Shown here: positions 50,711 to 59,888 of the stretch, in pieces
How the letters are laid out: each line of letters begins with the position of its first letter
Position numbering within the stretch: position 1 is the stretch's first letter
Assembly: GCA_002320285.1 (NCBI GenBank)
Contig: DCKE01000005.1
Span: 310,544-374,543, forward strand
Reading direction: 5' to 3'
Origin: Flavobacteriaceae bacterium UBA1682
GTDB lineage: Bacteria > Bacteroidota > Bacteroidia > Flavobacteriales > Flavobacteriaceae
DNA: 64,000 bases
The notes under the pieces: model-generated
Told to the model about the DNA's origin: nothing
What the model saw: the letters and a program-made list of their open reading frames with translations, nothing else
Databases searched by the model: none
Position numbers and translations under genes: made by a program

Positions 50711-53383
50711 TTATAATTCGGTCAAATTAGGAGCTAGCCATTTTTCAGCGTACTCCAACGTACAATTTCTGCGTTGCGCATAATCCTTTACCTGATCTGT
50801 TTTGATTTTACCCAATCCGATGTATCGGCTTTGAGGATGAGCAAAATAGTACCCAGACACCGACGAAGCCGGCCACATGGCAAGGTTCTCCGTTAAAACT
50901 ACTCCGGTTCTGTTTTCGACATCCAGCAATTTCCAAATTGTTTCTTTTTCCAAGTGATCCGGGCATGCAGGATAACCCGGAGCAGGACGAATTCCCTGAT
51001 ATTTCTCCTGGATCAACTGTTCATTTGTCCAGTTCTCTATTCGGTCATAAGCCCAGATTTTCTTTCTGATCTTAGCGTGTAAAAACTCCGCAAACGCTTC
51101 GGCAAATCGGTCTGCTAGCGCCTTAATCATAATCGATGAATAATCATCCAACTGCGCTTCATATTGTTTGGCAATTTCATCAACACCAAATCCCGTAGTC
51201 ACACAGAATAAACCGATATAATCCGCAACTCCACTTGATTTAGGAGCTATAAAATCTGCCAAACAAACATTGGGTTTGCCTTTGGATTTCTGTAGTTGTT
51301 GGCGCAAAAAGAGTAAGGTATCCAGTACCTTCCCCTCTTTGTCATACACTTCAACATCATCGTCATTGACCTGATTAGCATGAAAGATTCCATAAACCCC
51401 TTTTCCAGATAAGCTTTTGTTTCTTAGGATTTGCCGCAACATTTGTTGAGCATCATCCCATAAAATTTGAGCTTGCTCACCTACGATATCGTCCGTTAAA
51501 ATTTCCGGATATTTACCGTGTAAGTCCCAGGATCTAAAAAACGGAGACCAGTCAATAAAATCGATCAATTCCGAGATGTTGACAGTGATATCTCGAATAC
51601 CGATAAATTCGGGCTCACTTGGAACGTACGCTTCCCAATCCAACTGTAATTTATTTTTGCGCGCATCCGCTATACTCAAAAAGTCTTTTTCTCGAGCGCG
51701 GTTTAAATATCCCGTACGCAAATCAGCATATTCCTGTCTGATTTGCAGGGCATAGTCCTGTTTTTTACTGACTAAGTTGCCCGCAACCCCAACAGCACGC
51801 GAAGCGTCATTGACATGCACCACCGAAAAAGAGTATTCCGGCGCAATTTTTACTGCCGTATGCGCTCTGGAAGTAGTAGCTCCGCCAATCATCAAGGGTA
51901 TATCAATTTTTAATCGATCGAGTTCTTTAGCCAAATAAACCATTTCATCTAAAGACGGTGTGATCAGTCCACTTAAACCGATTATATCTACTTTTTGCTC
52001 TATAGCCGTTTGGATAATACGCTCAGGACTCACCATAACTCCCAAATCAATGATTTCAAAATTATTACAGCCCAACACCACCGCAACAATATTTTTTCCA
52101 ATGTCATGGACATCGCCCTTTACCGTAGCCATCAATATCTTTCCCGACGAGTTGGAACTCCCATCCTTTGCCTTATCGATAAAAGGCAACAAATAGGCTA
52201 CGGCTTTTTTCATCACACGAGCCGATTTGACCACTTGTGGTAAAAACATCTTTCCTGCCCCGAATAAGTCGCCCACCACACTCATACCCTCCATCAAATT
52301 TCCTTCTATAACTTGAATGGGTTTTTGCGCTAGCAATCGGGCCTCCTCAACATCCAATTCTATAAACTCATCAATACCCTTAACCAAGGCATGTGTAATG
52401 CGATTTTGTAAGCTTTCATTTCTCCACTCTTTGGGCGCTTCTTGTTGTATACTCGATTCATTCTGATACTGATCTGCAAAATTCAACAGTCGCTCGGTGG
52501 CGTCTTCTCTGCGATCCAATAACACATCTTCTACCCTTTCCAATAGATCTTTTGGAATCTCGTCATATACCATCAGCATTTCCGGATTGACAATCCCCAT
52601 CGACAAACCGTGCTGAATACCGTGATATAAAAAAGCCGCATGCATCGCTTCACGTACATAATTGTTGCCTCTAAAAGAAAACGATACATTGCTTATACCG
52701 CCAGATACATTGACAAAAGGCAAGTTGGCACGTATCCATTTTGTCGCCTCAAAAAAATCTAAAGCATTCCTACGATGCTCTTCCATACCCGTAGCAACTG
52801 GAAATATATTGGGATCAAAAATGATGTCTTCAGCGGCAAATCCCACTTCATGAACCAGAATATGATACGAACGTTGACAAATCTCAATACGGCGTTGGTA
52901 GGTATCTGCTTGTCCATCCTCGTCAAAAGCCATCACCACTACAGCCGCTCCATATCTGCGAATCAATTTGGCATGCTGCCTAAAGGCCGCTTCTCCCTCT
53001 TTTAAACTGATGGAGTTCACGATACTTTTTCCTTGCACCACTTTTAAACCCGCTTCAATGATTTCCCATTTAGAACTGTCAATCATAATAGGCACTCTTG
53101 AAATATCGGGTTCGGATGCAATTAGATTTAAAAATTTCGTCATCGCATACACTCCGTCTAACATACCTTCATCCATATTGATATCGATGATTTGCGCACC
53201 TCCGTCAACCTGTGCGCGTGCCACCTCTAAGGCCTCCTCGTACTTCTCTTGCTGTATCAGTCTCAGGAATCGCTTAGACCCCGTCACGTTGGTTCGTTCA
53301 CCAACATTGACAAATAAGGTCTCTGGTGTTACAATCAAGGGTTCTAGTCCTGATAGTTTTAGATATTTCTCTACTTTTTTCAT
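50711..53383 (-). CDS. metH: cobalamin-dependent methionine synthase, lacking the homocysteine domain
   Basis: An 890-residue protein with the pterin-binding domain first (FVNVGERTNVTGSKRFLRLI, NISGGISNVSFSFRGNN), then the B12-binding domain (His426 in DVHDIGKN, GLSGLITPSLDEMVYLA, IGGATTSRAHTAVKI) and the AdoMet activation domain at the end (RPAPGYPACPDHLEK). The homocysteine/zinc domain that starts ordinary MetH is not here; it is the separate gene just upstream (gap 63). The two polypeptides together make a complete MetH, a split seen in other Bacteroidetes. Confidence 0.95.
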   Translation of the reverse strand: MKKVEKYLKLSGLEPLIVTPETLFVNVGERTNVTGSKRFLRLIQQEKYEEALEVARAQVDGGAQIIDINMDEGMLDGVYAMTKFLNLIASEPDISRVPIMIDSSKWEIIEAGLKVVQGKSIVNSISLKEGEAAFRQHAKLIRRYGAAVVVMAFDEDGQADTYQRRIEICQRSYHILVHEVGFAAEDIIFDPNIFPVATGMEEHRRNALDFFEATKWIRANLPFVNVSGGISNVSFSFRGNNYVREAMHAAFLYHGIQHGLSMGIVNPEMLMVYDEIPKDLLERVEDVLLDRREDATERLLNFADQYQNESSIQQEAPKEWRNESLQNRITHALVKGIDEFIELDVEEARLLAQKPIQVIEGNLMEGMSVVGDLFGAGKMFLPQVVKSARVMKKAVAYLLPFIDKAKDGSSNSSGKILMATVKGDVHDIGKNIVAVVLGCNNFEIIDLGVMVSPERIIQTAIEQKVDIIGLSGLITPSLDEMVYLAKELDRLKIDIPLMIGGATTSRAHTAVKIAPEYSFSVVHVNDASRAVGVAGNLVSKKQDYALQIRQEYADLRTGYLNRAREKDFLSIADARKNKLQLDWEAYVPSEPEFIGIRDITVNISELIDFIDWSPFFRSWDLHGKYPEILTDDIVGEQAQILWDDAQQMLRQILRNKSLSGKGVYGIFHANQVNDDDVEVYDKEGKVLDTLLFLRQQLQKSKGKPNVCLADFIAPKSSGVADYIGLFCVTTGFGVDEIAKQYEAQLDDYSSIMIKALADRFAEAFAEFLHAKIRKKIWAYDRIENWTNEQLIQEKYQGIRPAPGYPACPDHLEKETIWKLLDVENRTGVVLTENLAMWPASSVSGYYFAHPQSRYIGLGKIKTDQVKDYAQRRNCTLEYAEKWLAPNLTEL

Positions 53384-53446
53384 TGTCTTGGTTTATTGTA
53401 TTGCGCCGTCAAACCGCTTTCTATAGTACTACGATTGATGTACGAC

Positions 53447-54478
53447 TTAAATCATGTTCGCTCTTGAAAACGCTCTGGGTTTAAAGTTTTGGGCTGTTTG
53501 TGCAATCAAGCGAATGTGATCGGGAGTAGTACCGCAGCAACCGCCGACGATATTAACCAAAGCGTCCTCAAAATAAGCACGCACCAGAGCCTCCATTTCC
53601 TCAGCAGTTTCGTCATACTGACCAAAGGCATTGGGTAAACCCGCATTGGGATAGGCCGAAATGGCTAAAGGGGTATTTCTAGCCAAGGTTTTTAAATAGG
53701 GATTTAACTGATCGGCACCTAAAGCGCAATTCAATCCGATACTCAACAGGGGAATATGTGAAATAGAGATCAAAAACGCCTCCACTGTTTGACCAGAAAG
53801 CGTTCTACCCGAAGCATCTGTAATGGTTCCGCTAACCATTATAGGAACATCAACTGCGCGTTCTTCTTTAACCTCTTCTAAAGCAAATAAGGCCGCTTTA
53901 GCATTTAAGGTATCAAAGATGGTTTCTACAAGAAAGATGTCACAGCCCCCGTCTAAAAGCCCTTCTGCCTGCTGTTTATAAGCCAGCCTCAGATCATCAA
54001 AGCTAACAGCGCGATATCCCGGATCGTTAACATCTGGCGACATACTTGCCGTTCTATTAGTCGGACCTATAGCTCCTGCGACAAAGCGCGGTTTTAACGG
54101 TGTGTTTTTAGTGTACTGATCTGCTGCTGTTCGGGCAATTCTGGCCGATTCGTAGTTTAACTCATAAACCAAATTCTCCATGTGGTAATCTGCCATTCCA
54201 ATTGTGGTACTCGAAAAGGTATTGGTCTCGATAATATCTGCACCAACCTCTAAATATTGCTGATGGATACGTAAAATAGCTTCTGGTTGTGTCAACGACA
54301 ACAAATCATTATTCCCCTGAAGTGAATGTTCAAACTCGCGAAAGCGATTTGCGCGATAATCCTCCTCGGAGAAGCGGTGTTTTTGAATCATGGTGCCCAT
54401 CGCACCATCCAAAATCAAGATCCGTGATTCTAATGCTTTATACAATTGTTCCTGACGTTTTAAACGTTCATTTCCCAT
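53447..54478 (-). CDS. homocysteine S-methyltransferase subunit of split MetH
   Basis: A 343-residue protein equal to the N-terminal domain of MetH. LILDGAMGTMIQKH begins it, followed by ETNTFSSTTIGMADY, GAIGPTNRTASMSPDV and DIFLVETIFDTLNAKAA; the zinc cysteines are in GLNCALG and VGGCCGTTPDHI. It presents homocysteine to methyl-cobalamin on the downstream partner. First structural gene of the operon, 22 bases after the proximal leader terminator. Confidence 0.94.
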   Translation of the reverse strand: MGNERLKRQEQLYKALESRILILDGAMGTMIQKHRFSEEDYRANRFREFEHSLQGNNDLLSLTQPEAILRIHQQYLEVGADIIETNTFSSTTIGMADYHMENLVYELNYESARIARTAADQYTKNTPLKPRFVAGAIGPTNRTASMSPDVNDPGYRAVSFDDLRLAYKQQAEGLLDGGCDIFLVETIFDTLNAKAALFALEEVKEERAVDVPIMVSGTITDASGRTLSGQTVEAFLISISHIPLLSIGLNCALGADQLNPYLKTLARNTPLAISAYPNAGLPNAFGQYDETAEEMEALVRAYFEDALVNIVGGCCGTTPDHIRLIAQTAQNFKPRAFSRANMI

Positions 54479-54500
54479 AGTTTCATTGATTAATTTTAAT

Positions 54501-54532
54501 AAAAAAAGCCCCTTTGGATATCCAAAGGGGCT
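54501..54532 (-). terminator. proximal leader terminator (attenuator 1)
   Basis: The perfect palindrome AGCCCCTTTGG-ATAT-CCAAAGGGGCT (54507-54532) is followed on the minus strand by seven T. The 5' arm contains TTTGGATA (54519-54526), complementary over 8 bp to TATCCAAA (54568-54575) at the end of leader peptide 1. Confidence 0.9.
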
Positions 54533-54561
54533 TAAACTAAAGTGGTTTTTCTAACTACTCG

Positions 54562-54615
54562 TCAACTTTTGGATACAACAATTCGGAAGCACATCATCAT
54601 GTGCATCATCATCAT
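54562..54615 (-). CDS. Met-rich leader peptide 1 (MMMMHMMMCFRIVVSKS)
   Basis: A 17-codon ORF in which seven of the first eight codons are ATG (only codon 5, His, differs). It stops at a TGA 29 bases before the attenuator stem. The codons for Val-Ser-Lys (TATCCAAA) can pair with the 5' arm of the terminator to form an antiterminator. If ribosomes stall on the Met codons when charged tRNA-Met is low, that pairing is free to form; if they run on to the stop, they cover it and the terminator folds. This is the classical amino-acid attenuation layout. The first ATG is the assumed start. Confidence 0.75.
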   Translation of the reverse strand: MMMMHMMMCFRIVVSKS

Positions 54616-54649
54616 ACCGTTGTTTAAAGTAATTGTTATCATATTTTTT

Positions 54650-54682
54650 TAAAAAAAAAAGCCTCTGAATGTCAGAGGCTTT
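54650..54682 (-). terminator. distal leader terminator (attenuator 2)
   Basis: Minus strand AAAGCCTCTGA-CAT-TCAGAGGCTTT followed by a long T-run. The 5' arm GCCTCTG (54673-54679) can pair with CAGAGGT (54718-54724) in leader peptide 2, seven pairs with one G-T. Confidence 0.85.
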
Positions 54683-54704
54683 AACTTTATATCGTTGTTA
54701 GATT

Positions 54705-54776
54705 TTAAGCAATAGCGACCTCTGCGGAATTTCTCCACATCATCATCATTGCCATATTTAATCTGGTTTTTGTCAT
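54705..54776 (-). CDS. Met-rich leader peptide 2 (23 residues)
   Basis: MTKTRLNMAMMMMWRNSAEVA, then IA and TAA. Four Met codons in a row (54738-54749) plus two others fall 13 bases before the segment CAGAGGT that can form an antiterminator with the terminator at 54650. Layout is the same as leader 1 but the sequence differs, so the two are not a recent duplication. It is the upstream one of the two, probably transcribed first from the motif at 54795. Confidence 0.72.
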   Translation of the reverse strand: MTKTRLNMAMMMMWRNSAEVAIA

Positions 54777-54794
54777 CTATCTTATTAGAAGTTT

Positions 54795-54802
54795 CAAATG
54801 TA
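54795..54802 (-). promoter_or_regulatory. -7 promoter motif of the methionine operon
   Basis: TACATTTG on the minus strand, 18 bases upstream of the ATG of leader 2. No second TAnnTTTG is seen between the two attenuators, so one transcript probably crosses both. A properly spaced TTG is not visible. Confidence 0.5.
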
Positions 54803-54933
54803 TAAAAAAAATCAACAGCTTTTATTTTTTATAAACTTTTAATTCTAGTGGTTCATTTTGATCAGTCACAGACACTGTTCATTTGAAGTCTGTTTAAACG
54901 GTGATTCCAAAAGATCCTATATTTAAATTACAA

Positions 54934-54970
54934 AAAAAACGACTAAAACACAAGGATTTAGCCGTTTTTT
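54934..54970. terminator. terminator after sdhB
   Basis: AAACGACTAAA...TTTAGCCGTTT stem (one A-C mismatch) with A- and T-runs, about 20 bases after the sdhB stop. The rest of the gap to 54803 has no ORF. Confidence 0.75.
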
Positions 54971-54990
54971 ATTAAAATATTATAGGTCGT

Positions 54991-55734
54991 TTATTTAAAA
55001 CTCGCTTTTAAATATTCTCTATTCATACGAGCGATGTTTTCCAAAGAAATTCCTTTCGGGCATTCTACCTCACAAGCTCCCGTATTGGTACAGTTACCAA
55101 ATCCTTCGTGATCCATTTGCTCTACCATGTTTAAAACACGTTCTGTAGCTTCAATACGCCCTTGCGGTAACAAAGCGAACTGAGATACTTTTGCAGATAC
55201 AAACAACATTGCTGAAGAGTTTTTACAAGTAGCCACACAAGCACCACATCCAATACAGGTAGCCGCATCAAAAGCGCGATCTGCATCGTGTTTAGGAATA
55301 GGAATGTTGTTGGCATCTTGAGTATTACCCGAAGTATTTACAGAAATAAATCCACCTGCATGTTGAATTCTATCAAAAGAAGTTCTATCTACAACTAAAT
55401 CTTTAATTACTGGAAATGCTTTAGCTCTAAATGGCTCGATATAAATCGTATCGCCATCTTTAAACTTTCTCATGTGCAACTGACAAGTGGTGATACCACG
55501 GTCTGGTCCATGAGCTTCTCCGTTGATAAACAACGAACACATACCGCAGATTCCCTCACGACAATCGTGATCAAACGCTACTGCATCGTCGCCTTTCTCT
55601 ACTAATTGGTTGTTTAAAACATCCAACATTTCCAAGAAAGACATATCAGGTTCAATTCCGCTGATTTTATAATCAACCATCTGACCCTTATCTTGGGCGT
55701 TTTTCTGACGCCATATTTTTAAAGTAAGATTCAT
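54991..55734 (-). CDS. sdhB: succinate dehydrogenase/fumarate reductase iron-sulfur subunit
   Basis: A 247-residue subunit carrying three iron-sulfur centres: 2Fe-2S (CREGICGMCSLFING), 4Fe-4S and 3Fe-4S (CIGCGACVATCKN and CTNTGACEVECPKGI). It passes electrons between the flavoprotein and the membrane subunit of respiratory complex II. Last gene of sdhCAB. Confidence 0.96.
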   Translation of the reverse strand: MNLTLKIWRQKNAQDKGQMVDYKISGIEPDMSFLEMLDVLNNQLVEKGDDAVAFDHDCREGICGMCSLFINGEAHGPDRGITTCQLHMRKFKDGDTIYIEPFRAKAFPVIKDLVVDRTSFDRIQHAGGFISVNTSGNTQDANNIPIPKHDADRAFDAATCIGCGACVATCKNSSAMLFVSAKVSQFALLPQGRIEATERVLNMVEQMDHEGFGNCTNTGACEVECPKGISLENIARMNREYLKASFK

Positions 55735-55786
55735 ATATCGAATTTTTACAGTGAATACAGATCTAAAACAGATCTAATACTCAATA

Positions 55787-57793
55787 TTATTTATAACTAC
55801 GAGTTACCAATTTAATGTTTTCATAAACCAAGTCTTCTTTGTGAAGTACGGATTCACTCGGATTACCTTTGTATTCCCAAGCAGCTACGTATGCGAAGTT
55901 CTCATCGTCACGTTTCGCTTCACCATCCTCAGTTTGGTGTTCCTCACGGAAGTGTCCACCACAAGATTCTTCTCTATGCAAAGCATCTTTTGCAAACAAT
56001 TCTCCTAGTTCTAAGAAATCGGCTACTCTTAATGCTTTTTCCAATTCTTGGTTAAAACTCTCAGCACTACCCGATACTCTAACATCTTTGTAAAATTCTT
56101 CTCTTAAAACAGCAATCTCGCTCATAGCCTCGGTCAAGCCATTAGCATTACGAGCCATACCTACTTTATCCCACATGATTTTTCCTAATTTCTTATGGAA
56201 ATAATCTACAGAATGCGTTCCTTTATTATTCATCAAGTGATCAATCATATCGGTTACGTTTTTCTCTGCTTCGACGAATTCAGGAAGATCCGTAGGAATT
56301 TGACCTGTACGAATGTCTTGAGATAAGTAATCACCAATAGTATATGGCAATACGAAATATCCATCACCCAAACCTTGCATTAAAGCCGATGCTCCTAAAC
56401 GGTTGGCTCCGTGGTCTGAGAAGTTGGCTTCTCCGATACAGTAACATCCTTCGATAGTTGTCATCAGGTTATAATCCACCCAGATTCCACCCATAGTATA
56501 GTGTACCGCAGGATAAATCATCATCGGTGTAACATATGGATCCTCATCAACGATTTTCTCATACATTTGGAAAAGGTTTCCGTATTTATTTTCGACAGCA
56601 TCACGACCCAATTTGTAAACCAATTTGGCATCGTTTTCGTCTAAATGGCTAATTCTCGCTTGCTCTTTCCCGTAACGTTCAATTGCAGAAGCAAAATCCA
56701 AATAAACAGCCTCTCCAGTAGCATTAACACCATAACCTGCATCACAACGCTCTTTAGCAGCACGAGATGCCACATCACGAGGCACTAAGTTACCAAAAGA
56801 AGGGTATCTTCTCTCTAAATAATAATCTCTATCTGCTTCAGCGATTTGAGTCGGTTTTAATTTCCCCTCTCTAATTGCCAAGGCATCTTCTTTTTTCTTT
56901 GGTACCCAAATACGTCCGTCATTACGCAGAGATTCCGACATCAAAGTTAATTTTGATTGGTGATCTCCAGTAACGGGAATACAAGTAGGGTGAATTTGTG
57001 TATAACAAGGGTTTGCAAAGTAAGCACCTCTTTTGTGCGCTTTCCAAGCCGCCGTAACGTTCGATCCCATAGCATTGGTAGATAAGAAGAAAACGTTTCC
57101 GTAACCACCTGTAGCGATAACTACAGCATGAGCCGAATGACGTTCAATTTTACCGCTGATCAAGTTACGAGCAATAATTCCTCTTGCTTTACCATCTACA
57201 ACCACGATATCTAACATTTCGTGACGGTTGTACATTTTTATTTTACCACGACCGATTTGACGGTTCATAGCAGAATAAGCACCTAAAAGCAATTGTTGTC
57301 CCGTTTGTCCTTTAGCGTAAAAAGTACGAGAAACCTGTACACCACCAAATGAACGGTTGTCTAAAAGTCCACCATAATCACGTGCAAAAGGAACCCCCTG
57401 AGCCACACATTGATCGATGATGTTTTCTGATACTTCAGCCAAACGATGTACGTTTGCTTCACGAGCTCTATAATCACCACCTTTTACCGTATCGTAGAAT
57501 AATCTATGAACCGAATCCCCATCACCTTGATAGTTTTTCGAAGCATTGATCCCTCCTTGAGCCGCAATTGAGTGCGCACGTCTTGGAGAATCTTGATAAC
57601 AAAAAGCTTTAACGTTATATCCTAACTCAGCTAATGTCGCAGCAGCAGAGCCCCCAGCTAAACCAGTACCCACGATAATTACATCGATATTACGTTTGTT
57701 TGCAGGGTTTACTAAACTGATGTGATCTTTATATTCTGACCATTTCTTATCGATAGGCCCATTGGGAATCTTTGAATCTAATTTCATAATCAA
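55787..57793 (-). CDS. sdhA: succinate dehydrogenase/fumarate reductase flavoprotein subunit
   Basis: A 668-residue subunit. VIIVGTGLAGGSAAATLAELG binds FAD, and HSIAAQGGINASKNYQGD has the histidine for covalent FAD attachment. Catalytic region: FHPT-like IHPTCIP, HYTMGGIWVDYN and GEANFSDHGANRLGASAL. Length matches the larger Bacteroidetes-type SdhA. A second ATG at 57787 (MKLDSK) is as likely as 57793. It follows sdhC by 11 bases. Confidence 0.96.
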   Translation of the reverse strand: MIMKLDSKIPNGPIDKKWSEYKDHISLVNPANKRNIDVIIVGTGLAGGSAAATLAELGYNVKAFCYQDSPRRAHSIAAQGGINASKNYQGDGDSVHRLFYDTVKGGDYRAREANVHRLAEVSENIIDQCVAQGVPFARDYGGLLDNRSFGGVQVSRTFYAKGQTGQQLLLGAYSAMNRQIGRGKIKMYNRHEMLDIVVVDGKARGIIARNLISGKIERHSAHAVVIATGGYGNVFFLSTNAMGSNVTAAWKAHKRGAYFANPCYTQIHPTCIPVTGDHQSKLTLMSESLRNDGRIWVPKKKEDALAIREGKLKPTQIAEADRDYYLERRYPSFGNLVPRDVASRAAKERCDAGYGVNATGEAVYLDFASAIERYGKEQARISHLDENDAKLVYKLGRDAVENKYGNLFQMYEKIVDEDPYVTPMMIYPAVHYTMGGIWVDYNLMTTIEGCYCIGEANFSDHGANRLGASALMQGLGDGYFVLPYTIGDYLSQDIRTGQIPTDLPEFVEAEKNVTDMIDHLMNNKGTHSVDYFHKKLGKIMWDKVGMARNANGLTEAMSEIAVLREEFYKDVRVSGSAESFNQELEKALRVADFLELGELFAKDALHREESCGGHFREEHQTEDGEAKRDDENFAYVAAWEYKGNPSESVLHKEDLVYENIKLVTRSYK

Positions 57794-57804
57794 TTGTTTT
57801 ATGA

Positions 57805-58617
57805 CTACTTAATAAAATGAATGTAAATTGGAATAATCGCAAATAACAGAGGAACTATAATTGCAAATCCCACTCCTGTACCTGAAATCAATCCATTATA
57901 TCTAGGATTATTAGCCCCTAGAGACTGGAAAGCACTTTTAAATCCATGCATTAAGTGGAAGGCTAAAACGAACATTGAAAACACATAAAAAACAGTAAAT
58001 GCTAAACCGTATTTTGCATCTTTGAAAAATGCAATAGTGATGCTGTGTAAATCTTTATACCCCTGCGCAATTTTCACTTTAGCAGTAGGATCATAAAAAT
58101 CAGTTTTGTTTTTGATCTCTACCCCATCTTTCGGCAAATATCCTCCCTGAGTAGTTACATAAAAATCTTGAGCCATACCCGGTTGTACCTCAATGGTCGT
58201 CGTGTGTAAAGGCATTTCTTCAAAATGCATCTTTGCCCAAAAATTCATCATGTGGGTTGCAATGAATACCAAGATTAACGTTCCCAAAACCGCCATGTTT
58301 CTCGACTGCCATGCGCTGTTCGAAGAAGCATTGTTTTTAGCATAACCGATTGGTCGTGCTTTTTTGTTTTGGATTGTCAATAGAATTCCATCAATCGCAT
58401 GGAATAATATCGAAATGTACGTTACGTAAGAAAGAATTTTTACTGCTGGATTGGTAGTCATAAACAGAGCATACTCGTTGAACTGCAACTGAGTGCCGAA
58501 GATCAACTGAAGGTTACCCGCTAAGTGACCTACCAAAAACACGCATAAAAATAAACCCGTAAGAGCCATCCAGTATTTCTTACCGATTGACGACTTTAAA
58601 AGTGCAGATTTTGCCAT
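57805..58617 (-). CDS. sdhC: succinate dehydrogenase cytochrome b subunit
   Basis: A 270-residue membrane protein with five helices of the single-subunit (type B) anchor. Helix 1 is KKYWMALTGLFLCVFLVGHLAGNLQ (His haem ligand), others lie about residues 60-80, 107-127, 205-228 and 245-266. A long soluble insertion sits between helices 3 and 4. Binds haem and quinone. First gene of the operon with a full promoter upstream. Confidence 0.94.
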   Translation of the reverse strand: MAKSALLKSSIGKKYWMALTGLFLCVFLVGHLAGNLQLIFGTQLQFNEYALFMTTNPAVKILSYVTYISILFHAIDGILLTIQNKKARPIGYAKNNASSNSAWQSRNMAVLGTLILVFIATHMMNFWAKMHFEEMPLHTTTIEVQPGMAQDFYVTTQGGYLPKDGVEIKNKTDFYDPTAKVKIAQGYKDLHSITIAFFKDAKYGLAFTVFYVFSMFVLAFHLMHGFKSAFQSLGANNPRYNGLISGTGVGFAIIVPLLFAIIPIYIHFIK

Positions 58618-58653
58618 AGTGTAATTTTAATTGTTTTCTTGAAAAAAATCAAA

Positions 58654-58684
58654 CAAAAATACAGTTAAATACACACACTTACAA
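58654..58684 (-). promoter_or_regulatory. promoter of sdhCAB
   Basis: Minus strand TTG (58682-58684), 20-bp spacer, TATTTTTG (58654-58661); full consensus, 37 bases before the sdhC ATG. Confidence 0.75.
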
Positions 58685-58798
58685 AGGAGCTCAATTATTT
58701 ATATTCGGTATAAACTAGCTGAAAACCCCCTGTTTTTAAGGGATAACCAATCATTAGTACTAAAAAAAGTAAAAATGTTAACAAATAATTAAAAAAAT

Positions 58799-59653
58799 CT
58801 AAAATGTCTTAGTGATTTCTTTATCTGTAACTATGATATAATCTGCTTTATTCAAATGCTCTGGATCTAATTTCGAAAGATCCTCTTGCGACACTGTAGA
58901 AATCGTTAACAGCTTTAAATCAGGCTTGTACTCATTTAAATACCAATTAATTCCCTCGTAATTATCACTGTGGTAACTGCCGTTAAAATGTATAAAAAGC
59001 ACGTTGTCCTGATGGTTTTTTTGTATAAAATAGGCCATAGTAGCATCTTTTATCGCTTGCGCCTTCGGTAGATTTTCATTTGCATGATCCTCAAACATTT
59101 TCATCATTTTAAGATAACCCGGCAAATTTTTATCATATGGAAACGGCAAAGGCGCCATCCAAGTCTTCTCCTGCTCCGTTAATAATTCTAACGATTCCAC
59201 ACCCTCTTTGAAAACCTTACTCGCATACCTCCTCGGAACATTTGTCGCGATAAAAACCAGTTTTTTTTCCTTAGCCAAATCGACCAAAGGCTTGTAATCC
59301 GTCTTATAATTATTCCATAAACGCACAAGCGAATCCATACCTCTTTGATCGACCTCAGCAGCTAAATACTTATCCAATCCAGACTGATTATCCGCCTCAA
59401 ACATCTCAGCACCCAACATAACAGCCTGTTTATCCGCCAATGTTTGAGTCAGCTTTAATTGCAACCAATGCACGATCGAATTATCGTGAAACTCACCAAA
59501 AAGCACTACATCCTTTTTCGAAGCATCTTTGATCAGCTTAGTAAAATTGGTTTGCTTTCCGCTTTTGGTATATATAACATAGGGCACAGGATTTTGAGCC
59601 AAAACAATTAAGGGACATACTAATAAAATCAGGGCAATGATATACTTTTTCAT
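58799..59653 (-). CDS. ChaN-like haem-binding family lipoprotein/periplasmic protein
   Basis: A 284-residue exported protein from the ATG at 59653; the frame extends eight codons further, but MKKYIIALILLVCPLIVLAQ is a complete signal peptide. The ChaN domain is marked by KDVVLFGEFHDNSIVHWLQL, LGAEMFEADNQSGLDKYL, FIATNVPRRYASKVFKEG and FIHFNGSYHSDNYEGI. Family members bind haem through their histidine/tyrosine residues in an iron-linked context. Single gene between sdhC and pepP. Confidence 0.86.
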   Translation of the reverse strand: MKKYIIALILLVCPLIVLAQNPVPYVIYTKSGKQTNFTKLIKDASKKDVVLFGEFHDNSIVHWLQLKLTQTLADKQAVMLGAEMFEADNQSGLDKYLAAEVDQRGMDSLVRLWNNYKTDYKPLVDLAKEKKLVFIATNVPRRYASKVFKEGVESLELLTEQEKTWMAPLPFPYDKNLPGYLKMMKMFEDHANENLPKAQAIKDATMAYFIQKNHQDNVLFIHFNGSYHSDNYEGINWYLNEYKPDLKLLTISTVSQEDLSKLDPEHLNKADYIIVTDKEITKTF

Positions 59654-59677
59654 GAATAGTTGTTTTGCGTTTTTCAA

Positions 59678-59849
59678 AATTCCTCAGCTCGTGACAGTCC
59701 TTTAATAAAGTTTCTAATCTATTATTTGCATCTATAAAGATACTTCAGCCGCCTTCCATAACCTTAGTCAAATCGTCTTAAAAGCCCCAAATCCATCGAT
59801 GGCTACTGGATTTCACATCGGTTTAAAAGCGTATTAAAGGAAAAGTCTG
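59678..59849. other. intergenic region, nothing recognised
   Basis: Divergent gap between the ChaN-like gene and pepP. No hairpin with a T-run and no ORF of interest was seen; the only signal is the -7 motif beginning at 59850. Confidence 0.5.
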
Positions 59850-59857
59850 TAACTTTG
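59850..59857 (+). promoter_or_regulatory. -7 promoter motif of the aminopeptidase gene
   Basis: TAACTTTG, 31 bases before the ATG at 59889. No clear -33 element. Confidence 0.45.
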
Positions 59858-59888
59858 AAAAACCATGTAGGAATTAAACTTCAAAATT

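Noticed and set aside
54481..54840. SAM or cobalamin riboswitch before the methionine operon
   Set aside because: The stems are simple terminators each paired with a short Met-rich ORF; no multi-helix aptamer with known conserved bases was seen.
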